A DNA stretch of 64,000 nucleotides from an uncultured Selenomonadales bacterium (GTDB lineage: Bacteria; Bacillota; Negativicutes; DSM-1736; Dendrosporobacteraceae), in contig CAMJML010000003.1 in assembly GCA_946407015.1 (NCBI GenBank), forward strand, positions 1 through 64,000. Reading direction: 5' to 3'. This document shows positions 1 through 9,337 of this stretch, piece by piece (the stretch's first letter is position 1; the number at the start of each line of letters is the position of its first letter). The notes beneath the pieces were generated by a model. That model ran no database searches and was not told the origin of the DNA. It was given only the letters and a program-made list of their open reading frames with translations. Position numbers and translations under genes: made by a program.

Positions 1-111
1 TTCATCTTCCGTTTTCGGGGTTCACTTCATTGCAGCTAGTTCTTGTTTTTATTTTGTATTCACCAAAGTCTGTTTTGGCTAATATCATGTAGCACAGAAG
101 GGCAGGTGAAC

Positions 112-1128
112 ATGATGTGGATTTTATTACCTTCCGTATGTTTAGCTCTCGCTCATATTGCCGGGGATAATGTGGCTGTGGTTCCAGATATGGCCTTAAT
201 ATTAGGTAAGGAAATTTATTTAGTCACATTATTAGCTTATATTGTTTTTGGTTCAATTATTGCCGGGCTCACTGCCTGGATTGGAGTTAAAACAGGACAT
301 GAATTAGTTATTGTAGTTCGAAAACTGTTTGGCTGTCGCGGGAAAAAAATATCGGCTTTTATTATTCTATCGATTTGCATTCCTGCCAGTATCTTAACTG
401 GAGGATTTTATTCCGGCTGGATTACCAATCATTTTTTTGGAATATCACTAAATTTCACTATTCCGCTGTGTATTCTGTTATTTTCTTTATTAGCTGCCGG
501 GTACGCACATGAGCTATTAAAACTTTCAAATTATATTTCATTGTTGCTGGTGCCTGCTATTTTGGCGATTTTTGTGTTATACGATCTTACTCCTCCCACC
601 GGGATTTTCGAAAGTGGCCAAGTCAACTGGTTTTTGGTATTGGCTCTGGTTGGATATAACGCTGGCGGTATGAGATCGGCACTGATTGTTGAAACGGCAG
701 CCCATTTATCGCGTAAAGGCTGTAAAGCCATTATATTGGTTATGATGGCCAAGGTGGTCGAAGGATTGTTTACCTTGGGGATTGTGCATCTCATTTTACT
801 GGCCGGCATCCATGGACCACTTGCCGTAAGCAATATTGCCAGTAAAGTCGCCGGACCCATTGGTTTTTATTTGTTTAATATTATTCTATTTTGCACATTT
901 ATGAGTGCCATGGTACCAGCCATGACGGTTAATGCCAGGCAGTTGAGAATCCTAACCGGATTGTCTTTTAAAAATTCCCTGATTATAGCCGGGTTTATCG
1001 TATATTTAGGAAGCCTGCTAAGCTTTACCACCATTATTGAAATTCTGGCCTTTGGTGGAATCGTTACCATTATATTTATCGTCTATACGGCGTATACCTT
1101 ACATAAATATGGTCTGAATCAGTCATAA
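112..1128 (+). CDS. Multi-pass membrane protein, YkvI-like
   Basis: About ten hydrophobic segments fill this roughly 338-residue protein, so it should be an inner-membrane carrier. The layout, and a conserved-looking GYNAGGMRSALIVE segment near the middle, resemble YkvI-type proteins of the APC transporter superfamily; that assignment is from general resemblance only and the substrate is unknown. An in-frame start exists 69 bases upstream (position 43), but ATG 112 is preceded by a purine-rich AGAAGGGCAGGTG at a suitable distance and removes a poorly fitting N-terminal extension. A DUF456 gene follows 33 bases later on the same strand and may be cotranscribed. Confidence 0.6.
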   Translation: MMWILLPSVCLALAHIAGDNVAVVPDMALILGKEIYLVTLLAYIVFGSIIAGLTAWIGVKTGHELVIVVRKLFGCRGKKISAFIILSICIPASILTGGFYSGWITNHFFGISLNFTIPLCILLFSLLAAGYAHELLKLSNYISLLLVPAILAIFVLYDLTPPTGIFESGQVNWFLVLALVGYNAGGMRSALIVETAAHLSRKGCKAIILVMMAKVVEGLFTLGIVHLILLAGIHGPLAVSNIASKVAGPIGFYLFNIILFCTFMSAMVPAMTVNARQLRILTGLSFKNSLIIAGFIVYLGSLLSFTTIIEILAFGGIVTIIFIVYTAYTLHKYGLNQS

Positions 1129-1161
1129 TGTTAGTAAGTTATGTAAAAGAGGGCTATCAGT

Positions 1162-1629
1162 GTGATATTGAAAATAATTAGTAGCATTTTTATGACCATT
1201 GGTTTATATTCTACATTATTTCCAAAAATACCCGGAACTCTGGTGATTTTGGGAACTGCTGTTTTATATTGCTTTTTAACCGATTATATCACTTATCAAT
1301 CGTGGTTAATATATGCGCTAATATTTCTTTGTGGGTTAGCCGAAGTCGGTGGCCGTATCCTGAGAATTTATCTAACACGCCGTGAAGGAGTTACTCGTGT
1401 TTTTAGTACTGATACAACAGTCGGCAATATTGCCGGGCTTATCGTAAGTGATGCCATTTTAGGTCCAGCTACAGGAACCATCCTGTGGGAGCTAATGGTA
1501 GGAAAAACCTTGTTTCCGCGATGGACAACCGTATCAAAAGTATTAAGCAGGTTAGCTGCAGTAGCATTTTTAAGAATTTCCTGTGGCGGCATCATGATTT
1601 TTATTGTAGTTAAATATATTTTTTTATGA
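1162..1629 (+). CDS. DUF456 family membrane protein
   Basis: A 155-residue hydrophobic protein starting at GTG 1162 behind AAGAGGG. The N-terminal helix with a FPKIPGT turn, the central glycine-rich segment (TVGNIAGLIVSDAILGPATG, about residues 88-107) and the C-terminal hydrophobic end match the layout of DUF456 membrane proteins, whose role is unknown. Three or four membrane helices can be seen. It lies just behind the YkvI-like gene and is followed by a 213-base gap. No function can be inferred beyond membrane location. Confidence 0.6.
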   Translation: MILKIISSIFMTIGLYSTLFPKIPGTLVILGTAVLYCFLTDYITYQSWLIYALIFLCGLAEVGGRILRIYLTRREGVTRVFSTDTTVGNIAGLIVSDAILGPATGTILWELMVGKTLFPRWTTVSKVLSRLAAVAFLRISCGGIMIFIVVKYIFL

Positions 1630-1637
1630 AAAAATAG

Positions 1638-1725
1638 CCTGGGGTTTTACGGATTACTCCCAGGAATAAGGGGTACTTCGATTGTTTGTGAGCAGAAAGA
1701 AGGAAACGATGCGACAATCGTTTTC
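1638..1725 (+). promoter_or_regulatory. Structured leader before the AAA/VWA pair
   Basis: Three inverted repeats lie in the gap ahead of the AAA ATPase gene. CCTGGG (1638-1643) pairs with CCCAGG (1659-1664). CGATTGT (1679-1685) pairs with ACAATCG (1714-1720). GAAACGAT (1703-1710) pairs with ATCGTTTTC (1717-1725) with one bulge. The last two share bases 1717-1720 and cannot form together, as in an attenuator. The distal hairpin is followed by TGTATTT, a poor U-tract. This is inference from pairing only; I recognise no known riboswitch class. Confidence 0.3.
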
Positions 1726-1842
1726 TGTATTTAAGTGATGTGAATGGGTAAAATATGAACAAGCTACAATGAAGAGCTGGTGATAAGACTCGGGTTGAAT
1801 TGACAACATCATGCTTAATTTTAATATTCAGGAGGGGTTTCG

Positions 1843-3300
1843 TTGAAATCTTACTACCAACTAGTTCGACATGACGGAAACCAGGAACTGTTTCGCACTG
1901 TCGAAATGTCGATAATTGCACTTGCTAACGGGCACCCCTTCCATATTCATGCTGAGGGTTTGCGTGGGACAGGTAAGACTACCATTATGCGTGCAGTTAA
2001 GGATATTCTTCCGACTATTGTCCGCATTAAGAATTGCATCTATAACTGCCATCCGGCAGCTCCACATTGTCCCGATCATCGGCATCTGTCACCTGAGCAG
2101 GTGGCTCAAATCGGGACAGAAGTGGTTCCATGTCCTTTTTTAGAAATATCACATTCAGCTAAAGTTGGAACTGTTGTAGGAAGCATTGATTTAAATAGGC
2201 TGACAGATAAAAATCTTCCAACAGCAGCTTTGTTACCAGGAACTATTCCACAAGCTCATCGAGGGATTATTTTTATTGATGAAATTAACCGTTTGGCCGA
2301 TACCTCACCAGAATTAGCCGATGTTCTCTTAGATGTCATGGGCACGAAACCGGGACGTATTCAGATTGAGGAAACCGGATTGCCTAAGATCGAACTGCCG
2401 GTTCATGTAACCGTTTGGGCAGCTTCGAATCCGGATGAAGATCCAGGCCCATTGGTTCAGGTAAGAAAGCAGTTGTCTGATCGTTTCGATCTATCTGTTA
2501 ATATGGGACGGCCAAGTGCTTATCAGGATATTATGGCTATTTTGGAAAACCGGAGTCAGAAAAGTTGTGGCGGAACAGATCGTTTTCATGTACCAGGCAA
2601 TATTCATGCTGTAGCTTCAGACGAAGAAATAAAAAAAGCGCTGGCCAATATTTATGTTGATTATGGGCTTGAAAGTATCCGGGCAGTTGAAGGAATGGAA
2701 ACTGCTGCAGGCCTAATGGCCTTAATGGATGGGCGCAGCACTACTTCGATTAAAGATCTTATTAGGGTTGTACCGCTAGTATTAGGACACCGAACAGATA
2801 GGACGACGATTAGTAATATTTTAAGATATCTTGAGAATATCAATCAATACCGTGTTGAAACTACGACAATATCTGCTGGTGTTAATACTACCATTTCCCA
2901 GTTTCAAGATGCCATGGATGACAAGCCAAGCATCATGACCCGAATAAAAAAACTACTAGCAGATTGGTATCGACGTCTTAGTCTGAAGCCTGGTTCCAGG
3001 CAGCAAGATCAGCCTGGAAACCAAAGCAATTCAGGGCAAGCACGCCGCGGTAATTCCCAAAGCACAACGAATCATGCTATGCATTCAGATAATCCTACAA
3101 CGAATTCCAATCCAGGAGCCAATTCCCGGCAGGGGTCCAATCAGGCAGACAATAAGAATTTCCAGGCGAAACTAGGTGCGAAGCAGGGGCAGCGCATAGA
3201 TGATGCGAACTCACCAATTATAGCCCCACCGCAGTGTGCAGTGCCATTAGTACAACATTCCCTGGAACAATTTGTAACAGGTGAGGAAAATATAAAATGA
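1843..3300 (+). CDS. AAA+ ATPase, magnesium-chelatase subunit I / MoxR-like
   Basis: A 485-residue AAA+ ATPase starting at TTG 1843 behind a strong GGAGGGG. Walker A is GLRGTGKT (residues 39-46) and Walker B IIFIDE (142-147). An insert with cysteines at about 65, 69, 76 and 97 (CIYNC, HCPDH) resembles that of chelatase I subunits. Residues about 390-450 are a Gln/Asn/Ser-rich low-complexity linker. The stop overlaps the start of the VWA gene as ATGA, so the two proteins are translationally coupled and probably form a chelatase-like or MoxR/VWA chaperone complex. No large metal-binding chelatase subunit (ChlH/CobN) is nearby, so the substrate is unknown. Confidence 0.8.
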   Translation: MKSYYQLVRHDGNQELFRTVEMSIIALANGHPFHIHAEGLRGTGKTTIMRAVKDILPTIVRIKNCIYNCHPAAPHCPDHRHLSPEQVAQIGTEVVPCPFLEISHSAKVGTVVGSIDLNRLTDKNLPTAALLPGTIPQAHRGIIFIDEINRLADTSPELADVLLDVMGTKPGRIQIEETGLPKIELPVHVTVWAASNPDEDPGPLVQVRKQLSDRFDLSVNMGRPSAYQDIMAILENRSQKSCGGTDRFHVPGNIHAVASDEEIKKALANIYVDYGLESIRAVEGMETAAGLMALMDGRSTTSIKDLIRVVPLVLGHRTDRTTISNILRYLENINQYRVETTTISAGVNTTISQFQDAMDDKPSIMTRIKKLLADWYRRLSLKPGSRQQDQPGNQSNSGQARRGNSQSTTNHAMHSDNPTTNSNPGANSRQGSNQADNKNFQAKLGAKQGQRIDDANSPIIAPPQCAVPLVQHSLEQFVTGEENIK

Positions 3301-5054
3301 CAGCATTTAGCTGGGACCCCTATGATATACAGTTTATTGCGAGTCTTGCACTGCCGGTACGAGTTTTATCATTAATTATTCGACAGGGGAAAGGGGCACG
3401 GATTGGCCAGAGTACGGTTGTAAGCCAAAAGGTGCATACTTTTAACCCACTGACTCCGCAAGTTATTCATGTTCTTCAGGATGTTGATGCCGGACAAGCC
3501 TTTTATCAACGTCATGAGTGTAATAGTGTTTATCACATGGATATATTTCATCAGCAGGCGCTTATTGATCACCGGCTGATTGCGGCTTCTCTAAAGAAGG
3601 CGGTTGATGCTTATAATTTTCAGTTTTCCGTCAATAATTTGGTTTATGCTGAGAAAGCCAGTGATGGAATAAATGCTGATTATATCGATATTCAGACAGG
3701 CACTGGTGGTGGCCGAATTACCGGTGCGTTGAACTATGGCAAAAAAAAGTCATTACGGCGGGCACATGAAAATCATGTGCATCTTGTTTTGATGCTACAG
3801 CCACAGCATTTGGCGTTCTTATTTTTTGCTGTCTTAGCCGTAGAGGCCATTATCTTGCAGGGGAATTATGAATTGCGCCGCAATGAGAAGATTCTAAACC
3901 TGAAGGGAAAAGAAGAAGGAAAGCCTGACTTAACCAACTATACTGATTATACTGATTCCTTCATGCAACAAAAAAATAGCCAGCAGAAAATGTCCTCGGA
4001 TACTAAACAACAAAGATGTTTGAAGGATTCGCTGGAATTGACCGATGATTTTGATACAATTGGTGATGTCAAAGAATTTTTAAATAAAGTAAGTTCGAAC
4101 AGTAGTAAAAAACTCATGCACGATTTGGACCAAAATGGAGATGGACAGCGGACTTTAGAGCGGCTCAAGGCGATGGAAATCGTTGAAGCCAGTTCTAATT
4201 GTATACAGCTGACCCAATATGGAAGAGAACTACAGGAGTTTTTAAATAACAACTTTTTAGAAGTCGAAGCTCATTTGCGGCATTCGTTCCGGGTTGCTAA
4301 GCCATTTGTGAAGCAAGTAGGGAAAAACAGAATCATGAAACGAAATTATCAGTGGCAATCGGGGTATGCCGTAAATCACAATCAGGACCAAAGTGCTAAG
4401 CAAGAATTGGCAATAGCAGAAACCGTCCATGCTGCGGCATGCCGTATGATTACAGAGAATCAGTCAAGATTTCATATCCTTCATGATGATTTTCGCTATT
4501 TAACTCGCGAAAAAGTAACCAAGGCTGAGATCTGCTTGTTAATTGATGCAAGTGCCAGTATGGCAGGCCCACGAATCAGAGCAGCAAAATTTGTTGTGAG
4601 ACATTTATTATTAACGACACCTGATCGGATTAGCGTAGTGACTTTTCAAGAAAATTTTTCAAAAATATTGGTTCCACTGACGCGCGATTATGGTGAGGTA
4701 GAACGTTGCTTGCGGACAATAAAACCTGCTGGAGCAACACCGTTGGCTTTAGGGCTAAAAACATGTTTAGCTTATTTAGAAACAACCAGAACCTACAATC
4801 CGTTAATATTGTTGATTACAGACGGTATGCCTACTTTGGCGGATCATACCCGTGATCCGGTTGCAGATGCGTTTATAGCGGCGCAGGAAATTAAAAGTTG
4901 CGGCTACACTTTTTCTTGCATCGGCCTGAAGCCGCATCATAATTATCTGAAACAGTTAGCCGATTATGCCGGGGGAACAGCCTATATCTTGGAAGAACTG
5001 GAGAAGCAGGTTATGGCCCAGGTTGCCTGGGAAGAATGTAAAAAATGCTTATAA
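3297..5054 (+). CDS. VWA domain protein, chelatase subunit D-like
   Basis: A 585-residue partner of the upstream AAA ATPase, coupled through a four-base overlap. The C-terminal third is a von Willebrand A domain with a complete MIDAS site: DASAS at residues 417-421, a threonine in GATPLA, and the aspartate in ITDGMP. The N-terminal part matches no domain I can name; it has a GTGGG segment, a short hydrophobic stretch (AFLFFAVLAVEAI) and a charged central region with EF-hand-like DQNGDGQ. In chelatases such a protein joins the AAA ring and carries the substrate-facing VWA. A terminator starts three bases after the stop, so these two genes form their own unit. Confidence 0.75.
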   Translation: MTAFSWDPYDIQFIASLALPVRVLSLIIRQGKGARIGQSTVVSQKVHTFNPLTPQVIHVLQDVDAGQAFYQRHECNSVYHMDIFHQQALIDHRLIAASLKKAVDAYNFQFSVNNLVYAEKASDGINADYIDIQTGTGGGRITGALNYGKKKSLRRAHENHVHLVLMLQPQHLAFLFFAVLAVEAIILQGNYELRRNEKILNLKGKEEGKPDLTNYTDYTDSFMQQKNSQQKMSSDTKQQRCLKDSLELTDDFDTIGDVKEFLNKVSSNSSKKLMHDLDQNGDGQRTLERLKAMEIVEASSNCIQLTQYGRELQEFLNNNFLEVEAHLRHSFRVAKPFVKQVGKNRIMKRNYQWQSGYAVNHNQDQSAKQELAIAETVHAAACRMITENQSRFHILHDDFRYLTREKVTKAEICLLIDASASMAGPRIRAAKFVVRHLLLTTPDRISVVTFQENFSKILVPLTRDYGEVERCLRTIKPAGATPLALGLKTCLAYLETTRTYNPLILLITDGMPTLADHTRDPVADAFIAAQEIKSCGYTFSCIGLKPHHNYLKQLADYAGGTAYILEELEKQVMAQVAWEECKKCL

Positions 5055-5056
5055 AG

Positions 5057-5098
5057 AAGAGATATTAGTTCATAAAAGGACTAATATCTCTTTAATTT
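5057..5098 (+). terminator. Rho-independent terminator after VWA gene
   Basis: A perfect 13-bp stem (5057-5069 with 5080-5092) with a 10-base loop, followed by TTTAATTTT. It ends the AAA/VWA unit and separates it from recJ. Confidence 0.9.
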
Positions 5099-5215
5099 TG
5101 CGAAATAAGAGGAATCTTGTATTCTTTTCGAGAATACCAAATGATTATGTTGATATTTTAAGCTATCTTGTACGGCATTGCCTGCTATTAGCGTTTTTTT
5201 ATATACGGAGGGAAT

Positions 5216-8200
5216 ATGACCAAACCACGTAAGTTATGGCGGTTTTATCCAAGCAAGCAAGATGTGACAAAACAGATTGCCACTACTTTTAATATTTCGG
5301 AAATCATAGCACAAATTCTTGTTAATCGTGGTATTGTTCAGCTTAATCAAGCGCAGGAATTTCTATATGGAGAGTTGCAGAATGTTGGCAACCCTTTTTT
5401 ATTAAAAGACATGGATAAGGCTATTGAACGAATTACAAAAGCCATCCAGACCCATGAAAGAATTGTTATCTATGGTGATTATGATGTTGACGGAATTACT
5501 GCGACTGTACTTATGTTCAAGATTTTAAAACAGCTTGGTGCCAAAAACATTGATTATTATATACCAGATCGGCAAAATGAAGGCTATGGATTAAATCGCG
5601 ACGCATTGGAAAGTTTAATTGAGGCAGGAACAAATCTCGTTATTTCCGTAGACTGCGGGATCAGTGCAGTTCAGGAGATCGAAGGCATTAAAAACAAACT
5701 GGATGTTATCATCACCGATCATCATGAACCGCCTAGTAATTTGCCGGCGGCGTTTGCGATTATTAATCCAAAGCAGGAGAGTTGTGGTTATCCGGATAAG
5801 CAGCTATCCGGTGTCGGAGTCGCTTTCAAGGTATGTCAGGCTTTGTGGAAAAAACTGAAATGCATGGAACTAACCAGCTATCTTGATCTTGTTGCTGTTG
5901 GTACCATTGCTGATATTGTAACATTAACCCATGAAAATAGAATACTCGTCAAGTATGGACTTAAAGAATTACAAAGCACTGAAAATATAGGCTTGCGAGC
6001 TCTTTTACACAGCTGCGGTCTGAAAGCTAGCGAAGTTGATGCCGGCAAAGTGGGATATGTTCTAGCGCCGCGTCTTAATGCAACCGGCCGGCTTGTTCAA
6101 GCCTCGCTGGCTGTCGAACTCTTAACAACTGAGGACTCCGGACGGGCTGCTGAGTTGGCCGAGCGACTGGAATATGAAAATACACAGCGTCAACAGGTAG
6201 AAAAGGAAATCCTGGAGAAGGCAGAAGCGCAACTGCAACATATCGACATTATGAAAGAAAAAGTGCTAGTGCTGGCTGGTGAGAATTGGCATCCCGGCGT
6301 CATTGGCATTGTTGCTTCCCGTCTGGTTGACCGGTATTACCGGCCTACTATTGTTATCAGTCTTAAGGACGGTATCGGGAAGGGATCCTGCCGCAGTATA
6401 AGAGGATTCAATATTTATGAAGCATTACACGCCTGTGGCAATTTGCTGCTGCAGTTTGGCGGTCATAGTCAGGCGGCCGGACTCAGTATTTCAGTTCAAC
6501 AGGTTAGCCAATTGAAAGAAAGATTGGAGCGAATAGCAGGAGAATGGCTGAATCCAGAAGATTATGTACCAATTTTAAATATTGATGCCATTGTTGGGTT
6601 GGAAGAAATCAAAACAGGCTTTATTGAGCAACTTGCTTGTTTGGCTCCTTTTGGCATGGGAAATCCAAGCCCGGTGTTTGCCTGTGAAAATGTTACTTTA
6701 TCAGAGACAAAGGCAATAGGAAATAATGGCCGCCATCTTAAGTTTAAAGTTATCCAAAAAAAACACCGGGAAAATGGTATTGCCTGGGAGATGGGAGAAC
6801 TTGCAGACCGGTTGCAGGGAAATCATCCTGTCGATATTGCTTTCCAACCTGAATATAATATTTGGAACGGGCAGTGCAATCTTCAGCTAAAAACTCATGA
6901 TATTCGCCAAACTGAAAAAAACTTATCGGAGCTTGATAAACTTTACTTAGCGGATCATACAGAGGGTGCGGCGAAAAATATTTTACAGGCAGAACGTTTC
7001 TTTACGAAAATTGTGGGAGTAACCTTTGACAATCGCCAAGAACTTATTCCCAAATTGACGCCGGGGCAGACACTTTGTCTCCATCGTGAACCTTGTAATC
7101 GTTATGATGTCAATGCGATTAAACTTGAAACTGATTCCGGAGTGATCATCGGATATTTAAAAGCTGAACTGGCTAAAGTATTAGCACCTGCGATGGATGC
7201 GGGGCAACAATATTGTTGTAATATTACGGCTATTACTGGGGGAAATAATTGCCCATTTGGAGTAAATGTTTTAATATATAGAGAGTATTTGGAAAAGAAA
7301 CAGGAATTGTTTCAGGAAAAAATGGTGGACGATGAGGTCATTCGGTCCACGCTATTAGGTAATCGTGAGTATCATCAGAGCCAAAAAGAAGTGCTAGATC
7401 AGTTAGCCTTGAGGCGAAATGTTTTGGCTATAATGGGAACAGGACGCGGCAAATCAGCAATTTTTCAAGCACATGCCGCTTTAATGGCACTGAGAGATAA
7501 GAAAATGACCATTATTTTATACCCGCTTAGAGCCTTGGTCAACGATCAGTACCTTCATTTAGCTAACAAAATGGGAAATTTAGGGATAAAGGTTTATAAA
7601 GGTAATGGGACATTATCAGCTGCGGACAGAGCTGCGCTCTTTTGCGCATTATACAAAGGTGAAGTGGATATTTTACTGACAACGCCGGAGTTTGCCGAGG
7701 CAAATTTAGAAGTTCTAACTTATCATGCTGAACGCATCGGTTTTTTTGTTGTCGATGAATGTCATCATATTAGCCATAGTGCCAAGCAACGGCCGATTTA
7801 TCGTCGGCTTCATTCTATCATCAACAAATTGGAGCGTCCTTGTCTATTAGGGGTAACAGCGACAGCTGATACCGATACCGCCAAGACGATTCAGGATGTT
7901 CTTGGCGTTGAGAAAGTTATTATTGACAAAACTGTCCGTGAGAATCTTTCCTTAGCTGATTTTCGCAATCATGTTGATAAATTACAATATATTACGGATG
8001 TTGTGAGACGGCAAGAAAAGACCCTTATCTTTGTTAATAGCCGCAAAAAAGCTGTTGAGTTAGCCTGCCATTTACGCGAGCATTTACCAGAATTAGAGCA
8101 GCAAATTGGCTTCTATCATGCCGGATTAAGCAATGAGTGGCGTAGTAACGTGGAGAATTGGTTTAGACAAGGAATCCTTCATGTCGTCGTCGCCACCAGC

Positions 8201-8773
8201 GCATTTGGCGAAGGTGTCGATTTTTCTGATATCCGGCATGTCATTCAGTATCATTTGGCTTTTAACCTAACGACCTTTAATCAGCAATGCGGCCGAGCGG
8301 GCCGGGATGGCCTGCCCGCAACGATCCACCTGATCTTTGGCCATGATGATATTAAGCTTAATCAATTAATTCTGAAAGAAGCTGCGCCGGAACGCAAAAC
8401 AATTGGCAGTATTTATTTAGTCCTAAAAAGGGAATACAGAAAATACGGTCTAGTGGATTTAACTAATAAACAGATTGCAGAACAAGTTTACGAAGATTAT
8501 CATGAGTGTATCAGTGAACGTGGAGTCAGTACGGGTTTAAAAGTTTTAGAAGAACTTCACTTACTATGGCGCGAGACTAGCGGAAAGAAGAGAATCCTTT
8601 TTCTGAATCCTGAACCTGGTCATAAGCTTGATTTAGAGCAATCCGTATCGTACTATGAAGGGTTACTGGAAAAAACGGAATTTTCATTATTTGCCCACAG
8701 GATTATGAATGCTACGAGGGATGAAATTTTAACTTGTATTAATAGGCCGCTGTATCCTGAAGAAGAATTTTGA
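5216..8773 (+). CDS. recJ: RecJ exonuclease fused to HIRAN and RecQ-like helicase
   Basis: A 1185-residue fusion, about twice the usual RecJ length. Residues 1 to about 570 are RecJ, the 5'-3' single-strand exonuclease: YGDYDVDG (86-93), DHH (168-170), and GGHS (415-418) of the DHHA1 domain. Residues about 597-690 resemble a HIRAN domain (IVGVTFDNRQ to a GYLKAELAKVLAP segment), which binds DNA ends. Residues about 715-1185 are an SF2 helicase of RecQ type: Walker A GTGRGKS (741-747), DECH (847-850), RPIYRRL, and motif VI QQCGRAGRDG. No cysteine-rich RQC zinc module or HRDC is evident. The reading frame is open throughout, so the fusion is not an obvious assembly error. Start ATG 5216 follows GGAGGG. 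RecJ and RecQ cooperate in end resection, which gives the fusion a clear rationale. Confidence 0.85.
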   Translation: MTKPRKLWRFYPSKQDVTKQIATTFNISEIIAQILVNRGIVQLNQAQEFLYGELQNVGNPFLLKDMDKAIERITKAIQTHERIVIYGDYDVDGITATVLMFKILKQLGAKNIDYYIPDRQNEGYGLNRDALESLIEAGTNLVISVDCGISAVQEIEGIKNKLDVIITDHHEPPSNLPAAFAIINPKQESCGYPDKQLSGVGVAFKVCQALWKKLKCMELTSYLDLVAVGTIADIVTLTHENRILVKYGLKELQSTENIGLRALLHSCGLKASEVDAGKVGYVLAPRLNATGRLVQASLAVELLTTEDSGRAAELAERLEYENTQRQQVEKEILEKAEAQLQHIDIMKEKVLVLAGENWHPGVIGIVASRLVDRYYRPTIVISLKDGIGKGSCRSIRGFNIYEALHACGNLLLQFGGHSQAAGLSISVQQVSQLKERLERIAGEWLNPEDYVPILNIDAIVGLEEIKTGFIEQLACLAPFGMGNPSPVFACENVTLSETKAIGNNGRHLKFKVIQKKHRENGIAWEMGELADRLQGNHPVDIAFQPEYNIWNGQCNLQLKTHDIRQTEKNLSELDKLYLADHTEGAAKNILQAERFFTKIVGVTFDNRQELIPKLTPGQTLCLHREPCNRYDVNAIKLETDSGVIIGYLKAELAKVLAPAMDAGQQYCCNITAITGGNNCPFGVNVLIYREYLEKKQELFQEKMVDDEVIRSTLLGNREYHQSQKEVLDQLALRRNVLAIMGTGRGKSAIFQAHAALMALRDKKMTIILYPLRALVNDQYLHLANKMGNLGIKVYKGNGTLSAADRAALFCALYKGEVDILLTTPEFAEANLEVLTYHAERIGFFVVDECHHISHSAKQRPIYRRLHSIINKLERPCLLGVTATADTDTAKTIQDVLGVEKVIIDKTVRENLSLADFRNHVDKLQYITDVVRRQEKTLIFVNSRKKAVELACHLREHLPELEQQIGFYHAGLSNEWRSNVENWFRQGILHVVVATSAFGEGVDFSDIRHVIQYHLAFNLTTFNQQCGRAGRDGLPATIHLIFGHDDIKLNQLILKEAAPERKTIGSIYLVLKREYRKYGLVDLTNKQIAEQVYEDYHECISERGVSTGLKVLEELHLLWRETSGKKRILFLNPEPGHKLDLEQSVSYYEGLLEKTEFSLFAHRIMNATRDEILTCINRPLYPEEEF

Positions 8774-8788
8774 TCGGAGGTCATCTAA

Positions 8789-9301
8789 GTGGACTTTAAA
8801 GAAAGAATAAGAGTCATTATGGATTTTCCAGAACAGGGAATTCGATTTAAAGACATAACAACATTACTGAAAGATGGAAATGCTTTTCATCAGGCAATTG
8901 ATGCGATTGCCCAACCTTTTCAGGATCAAGAAATTGATTTGGTTGTTGGTCCCGAAGCCCGTGGATTTGTTGTGGGCGCACCTGTTGCCTATGCTTTAGG
9001 CGTAGGTTTTGTCCCTGTTAGAAAACCTGGAAAGCTTCCAGGAAAAACGTTGCACCATCAATACTCATTAGAATATGGGAAAGATGCGTTAGAGGTTCAT
9101 TACGATGCCATTCTTCCTGGACAAAGAGTTCTCATTGTCGATGATTTGCTTGCAACCGGGGGAACAACTCAGGCCGTTATTCAAATGGTTGAAAACCTTG
9201 GGGGAGAAATTGCCGGGCTTGCATTTATGATCGAATTGACTTATCTTAACGGTAGAGAACTTTTAAATCATCATCAAATTTTTTCACTAATAAAATACTG
9301 A
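8789..9301 (+). CDS. apt: Adenine phosphoribosyltransferase
   Basis: Converts adenine and PRPP to AMP in cytosolic purine salvage. At 170 residues it has the normal family length. The PRPP-binding loop [14 protein letters not shown] lies at about residues 114-127, and the GPEARGF and [11 protein letters not shown] segments are typical of Apt. The start is GTG 8789, behind GGAGG (8776-8780). It lies 15 bases after the recJ fusion and 36 before rel, the recJ-apt-relA order known from Bacillus subtilis, so the three are probably cotranscribed. Confidence 0.95.
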   Translation: MDFKERIRVIMDFPEQGIRFKDITTLLKDGNAFHQAIDAIAQPFQDQEIDLVVGPEARGFVVGAPVAYALGVGFVPVRKPGKLPGKTLHHQYSLEYGKDALEVHYDAILPGQRVLIVDDLLATGGTTQAVIQMVENLGGEIAGLAFMIELTYLNGRELLNHHQIFSLIKY

Positions 9302-9337
9302 TTTGAAATTGAAATGTAATTTAATGGGGTTGGTAGC

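Noticed and set aside
1800-1828. TTGACA with an AATATT -10 before the AAA ATPase gene
   Set aside because: The transcription start would fall on the ribosome site of the gene at 1831-1837, so it is unlikely to be its promoter.
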